Shown one piece after another: positions 52,204-63,587 of a DNA stretch of 64,000 bases. Origin of the DNA: Acanthaster planci (lineage: Eukaryota; Echinodermata; Asteroidea; Valvatida; Acanthasteridae); NCBI RefSeq assembly GCF_001949145.1, contig NW_019091469.1, positions 145,701 to 209,700 of the forward strand. The letters run 5' to 3'. Position numbers and translations under genes: made by a program. The notes below the pieces were generated by a model that had not been told where the DNA came from, did not search any database, and saw nothing but the letters and a program-made list of their open reading frames with translations. Position 1 is the first letter of the stretch; each line of letters begins with the position of its first letter.

Positions 52204-52476
52204 CCGTAAAAGACAAAAACGAACAGACGTACCACACAATTTGTGAGGTGTGAACGGTATTACGGTGCATTTACAAGTCTATTCAGTCTTTCTGGACTGC
52301 GAGCACAGGGACAAGGCTGTCATGTTTTCATTTGTTACCGTTTACATTGGCTCTACTCACGTGTTGGAAATGAAGGAAACCAGTCCAGAAAGACTGAATA
52401 GACTTGTAAATGCACCGTAATACCGTTCACACCTCACAAATTGTGTGGTACGTCTGTTCGTTTTTGTCTTTTACGG
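52204..52476. repeat. Perfect inverted repeat, 96-bp arms, 81-bp spacer
   Basis: The left arm (52204-52299) and right arm (52381-52476) are exact reverse complements over all 96 bp, by base-by-base comparison. The outer ends are CCGTAAAAGACAAAAACG and its complement; the inner ends are TCTTTCTGGACTG and its complement. The spacer (52300-52380) includes GGCTCTACTCACGTGTTG, which is repeated directly as 52475-52492, overlapping the end of the right arm. No target duplication is visible outside the arms. Arms this perfect suggest recent origin, gene conversion or an assembly artefact. Confidence 0.97.
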
Positions 52477-52839
52477 CTCTACTCACGTGTTGCGCCGCTG
52501 GTACGCGTGGCTGGCCGGCCGCGACACGCAGCGGCGGCCTGGGTTTGGCTGCGCTGCAGGCATGACGCAGCATGTAGTGACTGATTTCATTCTTTAATGT
52601 AGCCGTATAAACCGACCATAGTTCATTATAAACCGCAGAGACATTTTCCGCCTGAGAATCAATGTATAAATTGCGGCTTATATTCCAAAAATTATTATAT
52701 TACAATTATATATTTATAAAAAAACAAACAAACAAGGAACTTGGAGGTGAGTGGGGGGTTCGTTCGACCCCCCCCCAGCCTACGGGCCTGTACAATCTAC
52801 CATACACATGCAAGTATGACATATTGCAGCAACACTATA

Positions 52840-53007
52840 CGGGTGATTCACAATAGTGCGCCTACAAGAGTCTGCAACACGCTGGTCAATCACAATGCGC
52901 GAAATCTGTTGACCCAATGCGCATTTGGAAAAGGTCGCCGAATTTTGCGCATTGTGATTGGCCAGTGCGTTGCAGACTCTTGGGAGCGCACTATTGTGAA
53001 TCGCCCA
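52840..53007. mobile_element. MITE-like fold-back element, 168 bp
   Basis: The ends are CGGGTGATTCACAATAGTGCGC and the complement of TGGGCGATTCACAATAGTGCG, and the inverted similarity continues inward for about 75 bp per arm (52840-52914 and 52933-53007), leaving about 18 bp of spacer. About 13 of 75 arm positions differ, nearly all transitions. Both sides are flanked by TA (TATA| on the left, |TATT on the right), consistent with a TA target duplication of the Tc1/mariner type. No coding capacity; the superfamily is inferred from the TA only. Confidence 0.8.
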
Positions 53008-55264
53008 TATTGAATTAATCATTCGGATGTGTTACAGTATGTTGTTCAGCTCGGACTTTTGTATGAATTCCCGTCTCCTGTTTAATTGCATGAACATTTT
53101 GCAATTGGCAGATTTAGTGACTATCATTCTTATAGACTTGTGTACAAGTCATAAATCCTGATATGCCCATGTAGGGTTGGAACGGTATATTCGCTCATTG
53201 TTGGATGTCAGAGTTTCAAAAGCAGATTTAAATTTTTGTGGTGCATCTTAAATACATCTTACTACAACCTTTAAACGTTGATAAATTCACATCAGCTTTA
53301 TGAACCAAGAATTCTGTGACAAAAAAAGAGCAAGCGAGAATGAAAGTTGGTTGTCCAATTCACATGACGTTTTGTTTGCCGAGTCAGTCTTTTCAGTGAC
53401 CGTGCATATGCCTGGATTGTGTTAGGGAGATGGTCCATTTGTGTGTGTGTGTGATTCTAGTTGCTATTCTTCCAGTTCCTCGCATTGCCTAGCTATTGAC
53501 CAAGTGACATATTACGATGAGATGCTCTCGCCTTGATTTCACTGAAAGTAATTATACCAGACAAATTGAACTGTTATCCCTGATCAGAAGAAGAAAATTG
53601 TGCTTGCTTTGTGTTTTTGTGCGTGCATTTTTTCCCCTGTTTTTTTTCAAAGGACCTCATCGGCAATGCCGTCCTTTATAAGCCGAGCGTTCGGTGTCCC
53701 CCTTTCACATTATAAAAATCAAATCACAGGATCTGCCTGTCTTAAGTTAGATAAACACCAATGTTATGAATAGCGGGATCAGCCTCAATGCTTGAATGAC
53801 GGGGGATTGCTCATGCTGTACTATACGCCATCGTGGCAACTTGCCAGGGAGAGCAGATAGGTTTCAGGGTCTGTCTTTCTAGAATGATGGAACCTAAGTC
53901 CACATGTACTGAGGAACTGAGATCTTCTATCATATCATCGATGTAATGCAACGCTGCCCTGTTATCCCTTCCCACTGTCAGGAGTCCGGCCCGACATTGA
54001 TGATTCGTGGAGTCAAAATAGGGCAGTGCATCTCTGCTAGCTGGTATCCCGGCCATTCCATCAAAACCCTGCTCTGTCAGGAGGGAAAGCACGTCGCTGT
54101 TTGCCTCTGCCAGCCCAAAGCAAACAGTGCTTCAGAGCAAGTTACACGGCAAATTCAAATATCTAACGAGCCAGGAAATGCCTGCCCTGGCGCACGGTTT
54201 AATTTGTAAAAAGAGCCAGGCCGGGTGGTTTGGCATGAAGAATTTGATTGGACAGCCCTGATGTTTGGATCAGTGGCTGCATGAACACTCCGCTGCACAG
54301 CCATAGTGTGCTGAACCATATAATCCTTACAGATAGACAAACTTGATGCAGCCTCTTGAGCATTCTGTAACTGCTGTTTAACCCATTGCACACTTGTATT
54401 ACATTGTACGACATTGTGTTATGTTGTATTCATTTCTGCTTAAACCTGTTAAACCTCACAATGTTTGGGTGGATTAAGGTGGTATAGGGACTCACAAACA
54501 GGGTTGTCTTGGGCAGGGCAAGTAAGGGTGAATGCACCTTACAGATAGACATTTGAACAATACATAGATAGCTACGGTGGTTTATTGATTCATGAATTGT
54601 GGCCCAAAGGCTAAATTGCATGTGAATTTACAATATTGATTAAAATTAAAATCATTATGCAATTATACAGAAAGGGAAAAACCACCAACGTCAAACAAAC
54701 GCAAATAAAGAACCCAAAACTACTACATGTACCTTACATTCCTTCAAATAAACATTTATTTCAGAGCATGATAAAACATAGTATGGGGCTTCTCTGAAAT
54801 TGCGACATTCCAGAACTAGAAGGGAGTGAAGAAAATACGTTTCCATTTTGCAGTACCCATTCCAAGGTACTCACAGCATTTGGGAGTAAGCAGTGACATC
54901 GTTCTCTTGTTTTTCAAGAACCTGACAGCAAATTTGGTCAAATGATTATTCCCTTCTGTTTTCTTGTAAGTCAATATTGCAGACCTAGACAACTGTAGAA
55001 AGTATGCTACATGTATATGGATTCAATTATTAACGGAAAAGTGTTCTATCCCCAAAACAACAACATCCAAAGCGTGATACATTTAGGGCTTTTCAGTTTA
55101 AGCCCCAAATGAACACCGTTCCACGGCATTTGGGTGTCAATTTTTTCCCCCGAAAATGCACTGCTGGTTCATGAGCAGGATTTATGCTGCTGCTGGCATT
55201 TTTTCCCCCGATTCAAATATGTCATATTAGCCACGTTTTTTTTCCTTCTTCTATTCGTCCACAG

Positions 55265-55507
55265 GAGTTGATTGACAACACACCAGAGGACCATCCAGAC
55301 CAGGAGAGCCTGCAGCAGGCCCTCAACACCGTCAAGACCCTGGCTACCGCCATTGATGAGAGCAAGAACAAGGCGGACATCAAAGTGCGGGATGAGCAGG
55401 CACTGCGAGACCTGGAGGCCATGATAGACGGCCACGTGGAGCTGGTCTCTCCACAGCGCAGGTTTATCCGACAATACGGGGTCACTGAAATGGTACGCGT
55501 TGCTGTT
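55265..55507 (+). CDS. ARHGEF17: ARHGEF17-like exon E: end of DH, start of PH
   Basis: This 243-nt exon encodes 81 residues, phase 0 at both ends. The acceptor is CTATTCGTCCACAG and the chosen donor is GTT|GTAAGT. It starts ELIDNTPEDHPDQESLQ, the DH segment after CR3, continues through the long C-terminal DH helix (ALNTVKTLATAIDESKNK), a DH-PH linker helix, and ends with PH strand beta-1 (RRFIRQYGVTEMVRVAV). A second in-frame donor, ATG|GTACGC, lies 15 nt upstream with exon end at 55492. The downstream donor was chosen because it is the better consensus and because it gives the same spacing to the next PH strand as I recall for the vertebrate protein. The coding strand is GC-rich compared with its flanks. 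Confidence 0.9.
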
Positions 55508-56156
55508 GTAAGTGGTCATTCTGCATGATTTGTCATTCTCTGTCCCCCACCCTGCCAGGCTCCCCCCTCCTGTCCTACCCTGTGGAAACTCCACTTCATA
55601 CACAATAAACTAGTTTATGTTTACTACCTTCCATCCTATATGTATGCACTCCATCCCATCACCTCCCTCCTCCCACATACACACAAACTCACCCAGACAA
55701 ACTAAGGCATGCCTTCAAGCTATTCAAACCCTGACCTTCCCACCCGGCCCTACAGATCCTGTACTGACTGCAGATACTACAGATTCTAGCCCTACCGATT
55801 CAAATGAGTACACGTGCGTTATCCCACCCTGCTCCCCTATGTACTTCCCCTCACACTTAAAAACCATTACATGCATACATGGTTCCCCTCACTCTTAACT
55901 TTTCATGAGTATGCGTTAACTATATTTACTGTCCCAGCATGGAGATCCCAGCAGTAGCATGCTGAGTTGATGTTTTGCATTAGTGTTTCAGTTTAAAGAT
56001 GGACACTTTTTTGTCAAACCATACATTAATATAATGTTTTGGCTTTGGATTTGAAAACAAATTTGACAATTTACACTGAACCCAAGACTCAAAAATTGAA
56101 TGAGTTGGAAACTCTTTGTGGAATTCTTTTTTTATCATAATCATGGTTTCTTCCAG
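55508..56156 (+). other. ARHGEF17: Intron E-F (0.65 kb)
   Basis: Starts GTAAGT and ends TTTCTTCCAG. The first third is unusually C-rich (55540-55870), the rest AT-rich. No other feature seen. Confidence 0.85.
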
Positions 56157-56263
56157 CAAAAAGGTGCACGGAAGGATAGATGTGTGTTTCTCTTCTCTGA
56201 CCTTATTCTGTGCGCAACCGTCAAACGAAGATCTGGTGGCATCAGGCGACCATCCATCTCTGC
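56157..56263 (+). CDS. ARHGEF17: ARHGEF17-like exon F: PH strands beta-2 and beta-3
   Basis: This 107-nt exon encodes 35 complete codons plus two bases of the next (GC, giving alanine after splicing). The acceptor is GGTTTCTTCCAG in phase 0 and the donor is TCTGC|GTGAGT in phase 2. The product QKGARKDRCVFLFSDLILC contains the 'R.(V/L)FLF.D.(L/I)' signature of the second and third strands of PH domains that follow DH domains. It then runs into a basic, serine-containing stretch (VKRRSGGIRRPSIS), which in this family is a loop between strands and could be a phosphorylation region (inference). The next exon is 6 kb away. Confidence 0.9.
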
Positions 56264-59200
56264 GTGAGTAATCTTTGAATATGTATTAGTTAAAATGGAT
56301 CACACGTTCTGATCTCGTTGAAGGAGATGGAATTTTTTTTTCCCAAATTGGTTTGTTTCTGATTTCTTTGAGAAAAGGAGTGGTTTAAGTAAGTACATGG
56401 AAGGTCATAGTGGGAAGGTTGTACTGAATTGAATGAATGAATGATTGCATTTTCCTTTCATTTCCTCAATTGTTAGCCCATTTTTTACATACATGAAGAT
56501 TTCAATACAGTATTTAATGTTGATGCTCTCGTCTGCAGATGCTGTTCTGGAAGAAATGTCTGAAAAATCCTCTTATAATCAAATGGGGAAAGATTTTTAA
56601 ACACACTGATTAATGAAGTATACATGATTGAGGGAATTGGTTGTTCAAAATGTTTACAGTTTCAAAAGTCGTTCTGTGGAATTTGACGCAACCTGACAGG
56701 CCTGGAGATATCTTTGTGGCTCAAATGGTCCATTGATGTTTTTATTGTGCACTGACCGAAAACGGAGCGGAATCCACTAGTTCTTGCCAGAAAGCCAAAC
56801 CTGATTATTTTGCATGGCGCCACACTAACCTGTTCTATAGATTGTATCTTGTATATTGCGGAGCCTCAGATCCCATTTGTCGCTCGACTGACATTGAAAT
56901 TGGTTGACCTGACATACATCCGTGCATCTCAAAGTTTGTAAAAGACAAATCATTCAGTCTGCAGACATCTCCAAATAATGCCATGTTTTCCCTTATTTGT
57001 GTATTCCGAGAATCTGTCCCAGTTTTTTAACAACAAAGAATATCTACCGTGACTAATTAAAAGGTGCACCTCTGCATGCGAGGACCCGCTCAACAACAAC
57101 TGCCGCCCACTGCCTTTAGGAGGCCGATTGTTTATCGTACAGATTCCAGACCGTGAAATATTATGCCATCAATTCTGTTGTACCATCAATTTATAGGCAG
57201 GAACTTTGGACTATAAACTGTTGGTTCGGGCAATTTATATCCAGGCAAATTGGTTCGAGTCTTTTGTTATCTTTTCCTTCCAAGGGACATTATTTCACGA
57301 GAAAGGTCTGATATACCCATTTCTGTCAGCAATTGAGAGAAGGCATTTTTGTGACAGAATTGTTGTTGAAGTGAAGTATAAACTGCGTACATGTATATGT
57401 CGAACATCACATCTAATCCTGGAAATCAGCAAAGCGATCTTTTGTTTTTCTTCTTCTGCCAAAACTGTATCTGTATCCTGTGCCCAGGATTTTAAGACTA
57501 ACAAACTTGCATCAAATGCTTCTTGTGAGGTCAGTGTAAAAACAAATCAATAAACATTGTCCCTGAGTGGCATTATCAAATTAGGGAGCATAGTTTTTCT
57601 AGGCTGATGTACTACAGGTAATCACTCCTGTGAGAGATTGATTTCATTTGTAATCCTCAGCCATTTTACCTTTGTTAAAAGGTAACCTGTACCAGAATTA
57701 AGAATTAAAATGACCTTAAGTTCCATTAATTGTGCACATGTGTAGGCCCATTTGCACTCAGAAATGACCATTAGCTTTCCTTTCATTGCAACAGCGGAAC
57801 CTAACTTCTGGAAGTTGATAGTGAATCCTGTGACATTGAGTCCCATTTAAAGATTGGATTAAAGAGGTAGAATGCCAGTGAAAAAAAGAGCCCTTTTGTT
57901 TCAAGAACAAGAAGTAAGCCGCATTCAAAATGGCTGTTAATTACAGCATTGACAGCCATAGCCATTAAACTCCTGTTCAGGATGCAAGCCAGCTGTCCTA
58001 CATGCTAGTCCAGTTATGTTTCATTTTGAAGGTGAGATAAACTTGTGTAGCAGCGAGAATTGAGTGACTCGCTACAGATGGTGGTCTGAAAGTTCGTATG
58101 CTGACTCTCTAACAGATAAATATAGGTTGAAAGGGAGGCGGCACTGGCGTAGCATAAGACACTTGCATAGAATGACATGTAATAGCCAAGAAACCCACTT
58201 CAATAGTACTAGACAGGAAGAGTATTTGTTGTGTAAGCACAACTTTTCTTTTGATTTAATGTGAAATCTGGGTAGGTAAGCACTGTGCTCGGGCAATCTT
58301 GCTAACAAGTGGGGCTGACTTACATGTAGCTCACAACTACTTGTACATGATGCAATCCCCCAAATGGATGTAAAATATGATCTGTTGTAGTAAGGGACTG
58401 TCTGCTATGCGACCACTTCATATTACAAAATACTCACAAAAGAGATACGTTCATGGTGCTACCGCAAACCTACTTTCTATTGTACCTCTTCACCATGCAA
58501 ACCTTCAAGACTTATCCACTTCACATTAGAAAGGAAAAGTTCCTTAGTGGCTTGTGCATAGTCTCACCCCTAGCACGGATGACTGGCCTGCCATTTACAT
58601 TGGAATATCTTTGTATGCCTTTCAAGTAATGATAACAGTCTGATCTGGCAAGCATCCCCTTTCTCCACATGGTTACATCCCTCTCAAGGAGCATCTTGAG
58701 GACTCTAATGGGCTTCCTCTGCCCATCCCCTCCACTTTCCTTGTCCTACATACTTGACCCCAGGCAGCCTGCATCCAGATAGCAATTAGCATTGACTTGC
58801 TCCAGGCCCATGTGGCCACAGTTTGATGGCAGATCAATAGAGAGCTTCTTTTCACTCACGTGTACCCTCTTAGTCAGGTATGTACATGCTGTCTGCTGGA
58901 AGGTTCCAGAAAGTCATACCTCTAAGTTCATTTCTCTCTCTCTCTCTCTCTTTCCAACGAAATATTTTCTAATTACACAGCCAAGGCAGATGTAAGGTCT
59001 CAGTCTCAATCACAAAATTACATTTTTGAGCTCTAACTTCTTATTTCATACTGCCTGGAATTTCCTAGAATTGTCCAGAATCAAGCTCAACTCATCGCCG
59101 TTGAAAAGTAATGACATCTTGTGCTTTGGGCTCACAGTGGTGACTCCAAATCATTGAAGTTAACATTTAACAGAAGTTATCAGAAGTGGGACTGTCCAGT

Positions 59201-62200
59201 CTAGAATCCTTGAAAATACAGCAGAAACTAGGTGTATGGATTGCAAACGGGTGCAAAGGTTTTAAAGATATTTTCAACATGGAATTCTCTTCAAAGATGC
59301 AGTTTGGTACTACGTCCAGAAACACGATACTGGATATTATCCACATGCACAGTACAGCCTATTTCCTTATTGTCTTGTCCCCAGCAAATATTTGAGTGCA
59401 TTGCTAATCGTAAAATGCAAACCATAAATTGTAGCTTATCTATGTGAATTTTCATTAGCAAAAGAAATTTGTTTATTTTTGTGTTGTTACAAAACTTTTG
59501 TTATAAAGACTGCCTACACATCCAGTAATATTCTCTCACTGAATGGAGAAAAATGGGTGTCTGCACTTTGCCAAAATGTTAATTTCCAATTGAATAAGCA
59601 AGCATCAGCAATCAGTCACGGGAAAAGGGAAAAAAAATCTTGTCTCTGCTGGGTAGCAAATGAAAGGGTTTTTACTTTAATTTGTAATTTGATCAACACA
59701 GGCTTTCCCTTCCATACCAGCTCCTCAATCATCAAACATGCAGACCTGATTCTGTTTGGCTGTTCTGTTGGCCTGCACTGCAGATGCGGCGTGCACGTGA
59801 GCAAATATGAGTGAATGTAAATAGCCCAGGTGCTGTCTTCGTGTTGGGGGGGGGGCTAGAGGTTAGCGCAGGTTTTATATCGTTGGTGGCTGAGTTGTCG
59901 TGGAGACTGTTGCCAGAGTGATTTTGATCCTTTTTTTTCTCAAGCCTTAAGCCCCCTTCCTTACCCAGAGTGTGTGCAATTGCAATGTTTCCTCTGATAA
60001 ATTTTGATGGGTGATTTTCTTTCCATGCGTCTGCAATTGAACAAATGTCATGTCCAAAAATAGCTGTCTCTAGGGTCAAAGGTTGACACAAGTTTTATTA
60101 CAGTTGTAAATATCGTCATGGAAACTGTTGCCATGGTCTTTCTGATGCTAAAGTTTTCTGAACGTCACATATCCCATGTCTGTGCATAGACTAGCCGTAT
60201 GTGTATTATGAATTGGCATTTCCAGGCCTCGTCTCCCATGTTTCTTAGACATCGACAGGGTAAATAATCATTGCTTGTCAGGAAATTGCCAAAGTCTGAC
60301 TGATGGATGTGTGTGGCTCACAGCATCTTATGAATAACCAAGAATTACTGTTGCACAAATCCTAAACAAGGGGCATTTGTGCAGATATATAACAAGTTTT
60401 CCCACAAGGCCCACTTTATATTTGGAAAGGTATCATTTGAATTCCACACTGGGGAAGTGGCTGACGTACATCTACTCAACTACGTCAAAGCTACTGGATA
60501 TTAACTGTTATTGTTGGCTGAGTGGTATTTGTTGGGCTTTATCTTTAGTAAGAGAAACGCACAATGAATATTTCATTAATGCATATGTGCCTAATATGGA
60601 ATGAATTTGGATTGTTGTAAGCACTGACTGAGAAATTATTTCCTGTGTTAAACCCATAAATCCAGAAGATGTCACAAAGCTTCTGAACTCTTCTGTGTGC
60701 AAGTACCCAACTACCCGATGCATGTAACAACACTGAGTACTATACAAGTTTATACTGTTGAGGAAATGCATAAGTCAAGCAACAGACCCACTTCAGAAAC
60801 TCTGAACTAAAGTGAGGCTGTGTGAAAAAAGACTTTCTCATCCTGTAGTTTTGAAGAAAGGAAGGAGGCTCTGTTTCCTTTTTTTGTCCAAAAATTTTGG
60901 ATAGATTTTCTTCTCTCTTGCATGTCTAAAGAAGCCATCATCTCATTTGACAGCTTTTCAACTTCCATTCATGGGCATAATTTGTAAACAAAAAGTTAAA
61001 AAGAAATAATAAGTTCAATTACATTGCAAAATGAACAACTTTAAAGGTAGGGGAAAGGCAGACACTTTGCGACATCTTCATGGGGGGCATTTGTGGTCCA
61101 ATTTGGAACAGAGAGTTCGTCGTAAATCTTTCAGTCCTCAATTTAGTTGCTTGCCTTCTGTGCTTGGTTAATTTGCTCATTTTTTCCCTTTTCTTCGTTA
61201 CATACTGGTTCTTCTCTGGGTCTTTGAAAACTGAACTGGAGTAGATTTACATGTAATGAATAGTTATATTAGATTAACCATGTCCACCTGAACACGAGTT
61301 GCCCTCTCAAATAATAGAGATATTGATTTTGGGCAAGATCACATTCCTGCATCCAGACATATTTTTCAATGATCTAAAGAAATTGTTTAAAATGAGAATT
61401 GATTGATGTGTGAGAATTAAATCACAGTTGTGGTGTACCCCCTACTAGCAAGACCTGCACATATCTGATCCTGTCTCCCCCCCCCATAATAATGTAATGG
61501 ACCCTGCGTGATTGGGCACAGCTGGTACAACTGGAGTTAACCCACAGTTGGTTGAAATCAAAGCTTGATCTCGCCGACCTGAAAGACTTGCAGGTCATTG
61601 GCACCATGTTTGCATGGGCTGTTTCTTTGAGGTTAGCTTTACTGATTTCAGGCACTAGCCAATCACTTTGTTTCTCCTTCATAGATACGTAAATCCTTCA
61701 GTGCCTGAAAAATTCTACAATTTTGTTTGGGAACTGGGGAGTCTTCTTTGACCTTAATTTTTTGTTATATTTTGTTTCCTTTGTGGTTTCAGCAGTTTAT
61801 GTAAGGCGGAGAAACTTGGATTGAATGTTTAATCAAGTCTGGCTGGCTCAATGTGATAGGACACAATCACATTGAATTAACCACTTGCCATATGTCATTA
61901 TATTTATTCATGCTTACTCTTTGTTCACTCCAAATTATAATCTTGCTTGTCCCTTCTGTCTCAGCAAATCTATGATCCTAATATCAATGCTAGAGAATGA
62001 GTTGTAGGATGAATGAAACTGTTGTGACTTGAAAGTCTTCCATATAATAAAAAAAAAATGAAAATCCAATTCACCCAAAGCTGTAGGCATAATTTTTTTT
62101 ATGCAATCAACATTATGGTATACTTTTACACGTACAATACATTTTAACTCCCATCTCATCATCTGTCTTTGACTTTCAGGTCTTTCCTGGCTTCCTTGCT

Positions 62201-62284
62201 TGTTGATACTTGCATTTTGCCCACTCATTGTGAACCTTTTTAACACACAAGGCACCAATGTCATCTCACTCCTTTATTTCACAG
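56264..62284 (+). other. ARHGEF17: Intron F-G (6.0 kb)
   Basis: Starts GTGAGT and ends TTATTTCACAG. It includes a (TC)n microsatellite at 58931-58953 and no recognisable coding exon; several open frames of up to about 120 codons are unsupported. Confidence 0.85.
58931..58953. repeat. (TC)n microsatellite
   Basis: About ten uninterrupted TC dinucleotides in intron F-G. Confidence 0.95.
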
Positions 62285-62486
62285 TCTGTCGCCAGTCACT
62301 CTGCCCATGGAAGCCTGCAAGTACAAGCTGGCCTGGAAGTTGGCTGTGGACGATGTGGAGATTGTCAAGTCGCCCGCCAGCACCCAGCAGGCCAACCAGG
62401 AGCGGGACCTGAGCAAGCTGGAGGAGGACCTGTCCATCCTGGGCCGCATCAGTGGGCTGACGGAGACACTCTCCTCACCCCACCAG
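62285..62486 (+). CDS. ARHGEF17: ARHGEF17-like exon G: PH strand plus helical insertion
   Basis: This 202-nt exon begins with the single base that completes the split alanine codon, followed by 67 codons. The acceptor is CCTTTATTTCACAG and the donor is CAG|GTTGGT in phase 0. The first part, YKLAWKLAVDDVEIVK, is a PH beta strand pair. The second part is charged and heptad-like (RDLSKLEEDLSILGRI, then LTETLSSPHQ). It corresponds to the long insertion in the PH domain of ARHGEF17-type proteins and is predicted to be helical from composition. The exon is strongly GC-rich at third positions. A 377-bp intron separates it from exon H. Confidence 0.9.
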
Positions 62487-62863
62487 GTTGGTGAATGCCG
62501 GTATTGTAGGTCTTGAGACTGGACCGCATTCTGGGACCATGAAGTTTCATTATCCATCTCAGTCCTGAAGAAATTGGTCTGGGAAACTGTCCTCAATATC
62601 TTGATCTCAGTCTCAGATTTCCTTGTCTTAGACTTTCAGGTCATGACTTCTTCACTTTTGAATACAGGCTTACCTCAGTTTAATTTACCCATAGTAACTA
62701 TATAATGTAAATCATAGTTTACTGCTAAATGTTAGTAACATTACATGTAACTTACAGATAGTAATAATCCACCACAAAGCTTTTCTGACCAGAAGTGTAT
62801 CTTAAATTGTAACTGTTTTCAAATAATTGAGGAGCTTTTTAATGAGTCTGACTCCATTGGCAG
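62487..62863 (+). other. ARHGEF17: Intron G-H (377 bp)
   Basis: Starts GTTGGT and ends TTGGCAG. Nothing else recognised. Confidence 0.85.
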
Positions 62864-62985
62864 AGTCTTGATGAAGTTTTGAAGGAGCTCACAGAGACAG
62901 TCAGCAAGCGACTTGCCGAGATGCAAGCACTCCCTGCACTACCCACAGCTGTCCTCAGTAAACTAGAGCTCACCGCTACAACACA
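62864..62985 (+). CDS. ARHGEF17: ARHGEF17-like exon H: end of PH insertion
   Basis: This 122-nt exon encodes 40 codons plus two bases (CA). The acceptor is CCATTGGCAG and the donor is CACA|GTACGT in phase 2. The product starts SLDEVLKELTETVSKRL, a helix that continues the PH insertion, and ends KLELTATT, the next PH strand. The S-L-D-(E/D) start and the K-L-E-L strand both match ARHGEF17 as I remember it. The split codon CA|T gives histidine after joining to exon I. Reading through the donor reaches a stop soon after, which supports the splice. Confidence 0.88.
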
Positions 62986-63587
62986 GTACGTACAGCTGAT
63001 TGTTAGTCCTTCCACCTGACTTGCTGTCTGTCTCAAAGACAAACCCAGTGATGCGGTGTTTGAAAAATCAATACAGTACCCTGTGAGAAACCATCCATAT
63101 TATGCAGTCTGGAGTTTATTTTCTTAAGTGTCTATTTGATGTTCAATTTTAAAGTTGCCACTGGCTAGTTACGTGCCTTTCATTGTATTTCATTTGTACC
63201 CGGGAGAGCGTTATGCTTTGTTGTTGCCTTCAGTCAATCGGCGATAGGGTGCTGGAACGTGCAAACATAGTGAGATCCGAGTGAGGCTTTCCACAACAGT
63301 CAGGAAGCTTCTCGCTGCCCTCTGGTAATTCCCTCCCCAGCCATCATCTTGTCTGTAGTTGTCTGCCCCCACGTCTGCCATTTGCCGTCTCTGCGTCGTC
63401 GAGGGTTTGTCAGTCCTTGGGGTGTCTGGTTGTCAAGCAGCTCTTCTCATTGCAGCCATCAGTGTGCTGCTGGTTAATGCTCTGGTTATTTACTTGTTGG
63501 CATAAGCGCATCTTCATTGTACTTGTACAACATAAGACACCTGCCTTACCTGCCTTTGCTTGACCTTTGAACTCTTCTCATTTCCAG
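62986..63587 (+). other. ARHGEF17: Intron H-I (602 bp)
   Basis: Starts GTACGT and ends CATTTCCAG. It contains a CTCF-like motif on the minus strand at 63314-63328. Confidence 0.85.
63314..63328 (-). promoter_or_regulatory. CTCF-like motif
   Basis: The minus strand reads TTACCAGAGGGCAGC, which fits the consensus CCASYAGRKGGCRS at 12 of 14 positions, with a perfect AGAGGGCAG core. Sequence similarity only; occupancy unknown. Confidence 0.3.

Larger units (their letters stand above)
50365..55264 (+). other. ARHGEF17: Intron D-E (4.9 kb)
   Basis: Starts GTGAGA and ends CGTCCACAG. It contains the fold-back cluster at 52.2-53.0 kb and a short, very GC-rich patch at 52493-52570 within otherwise AT-rich DNA. 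Confidence 0.85.
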
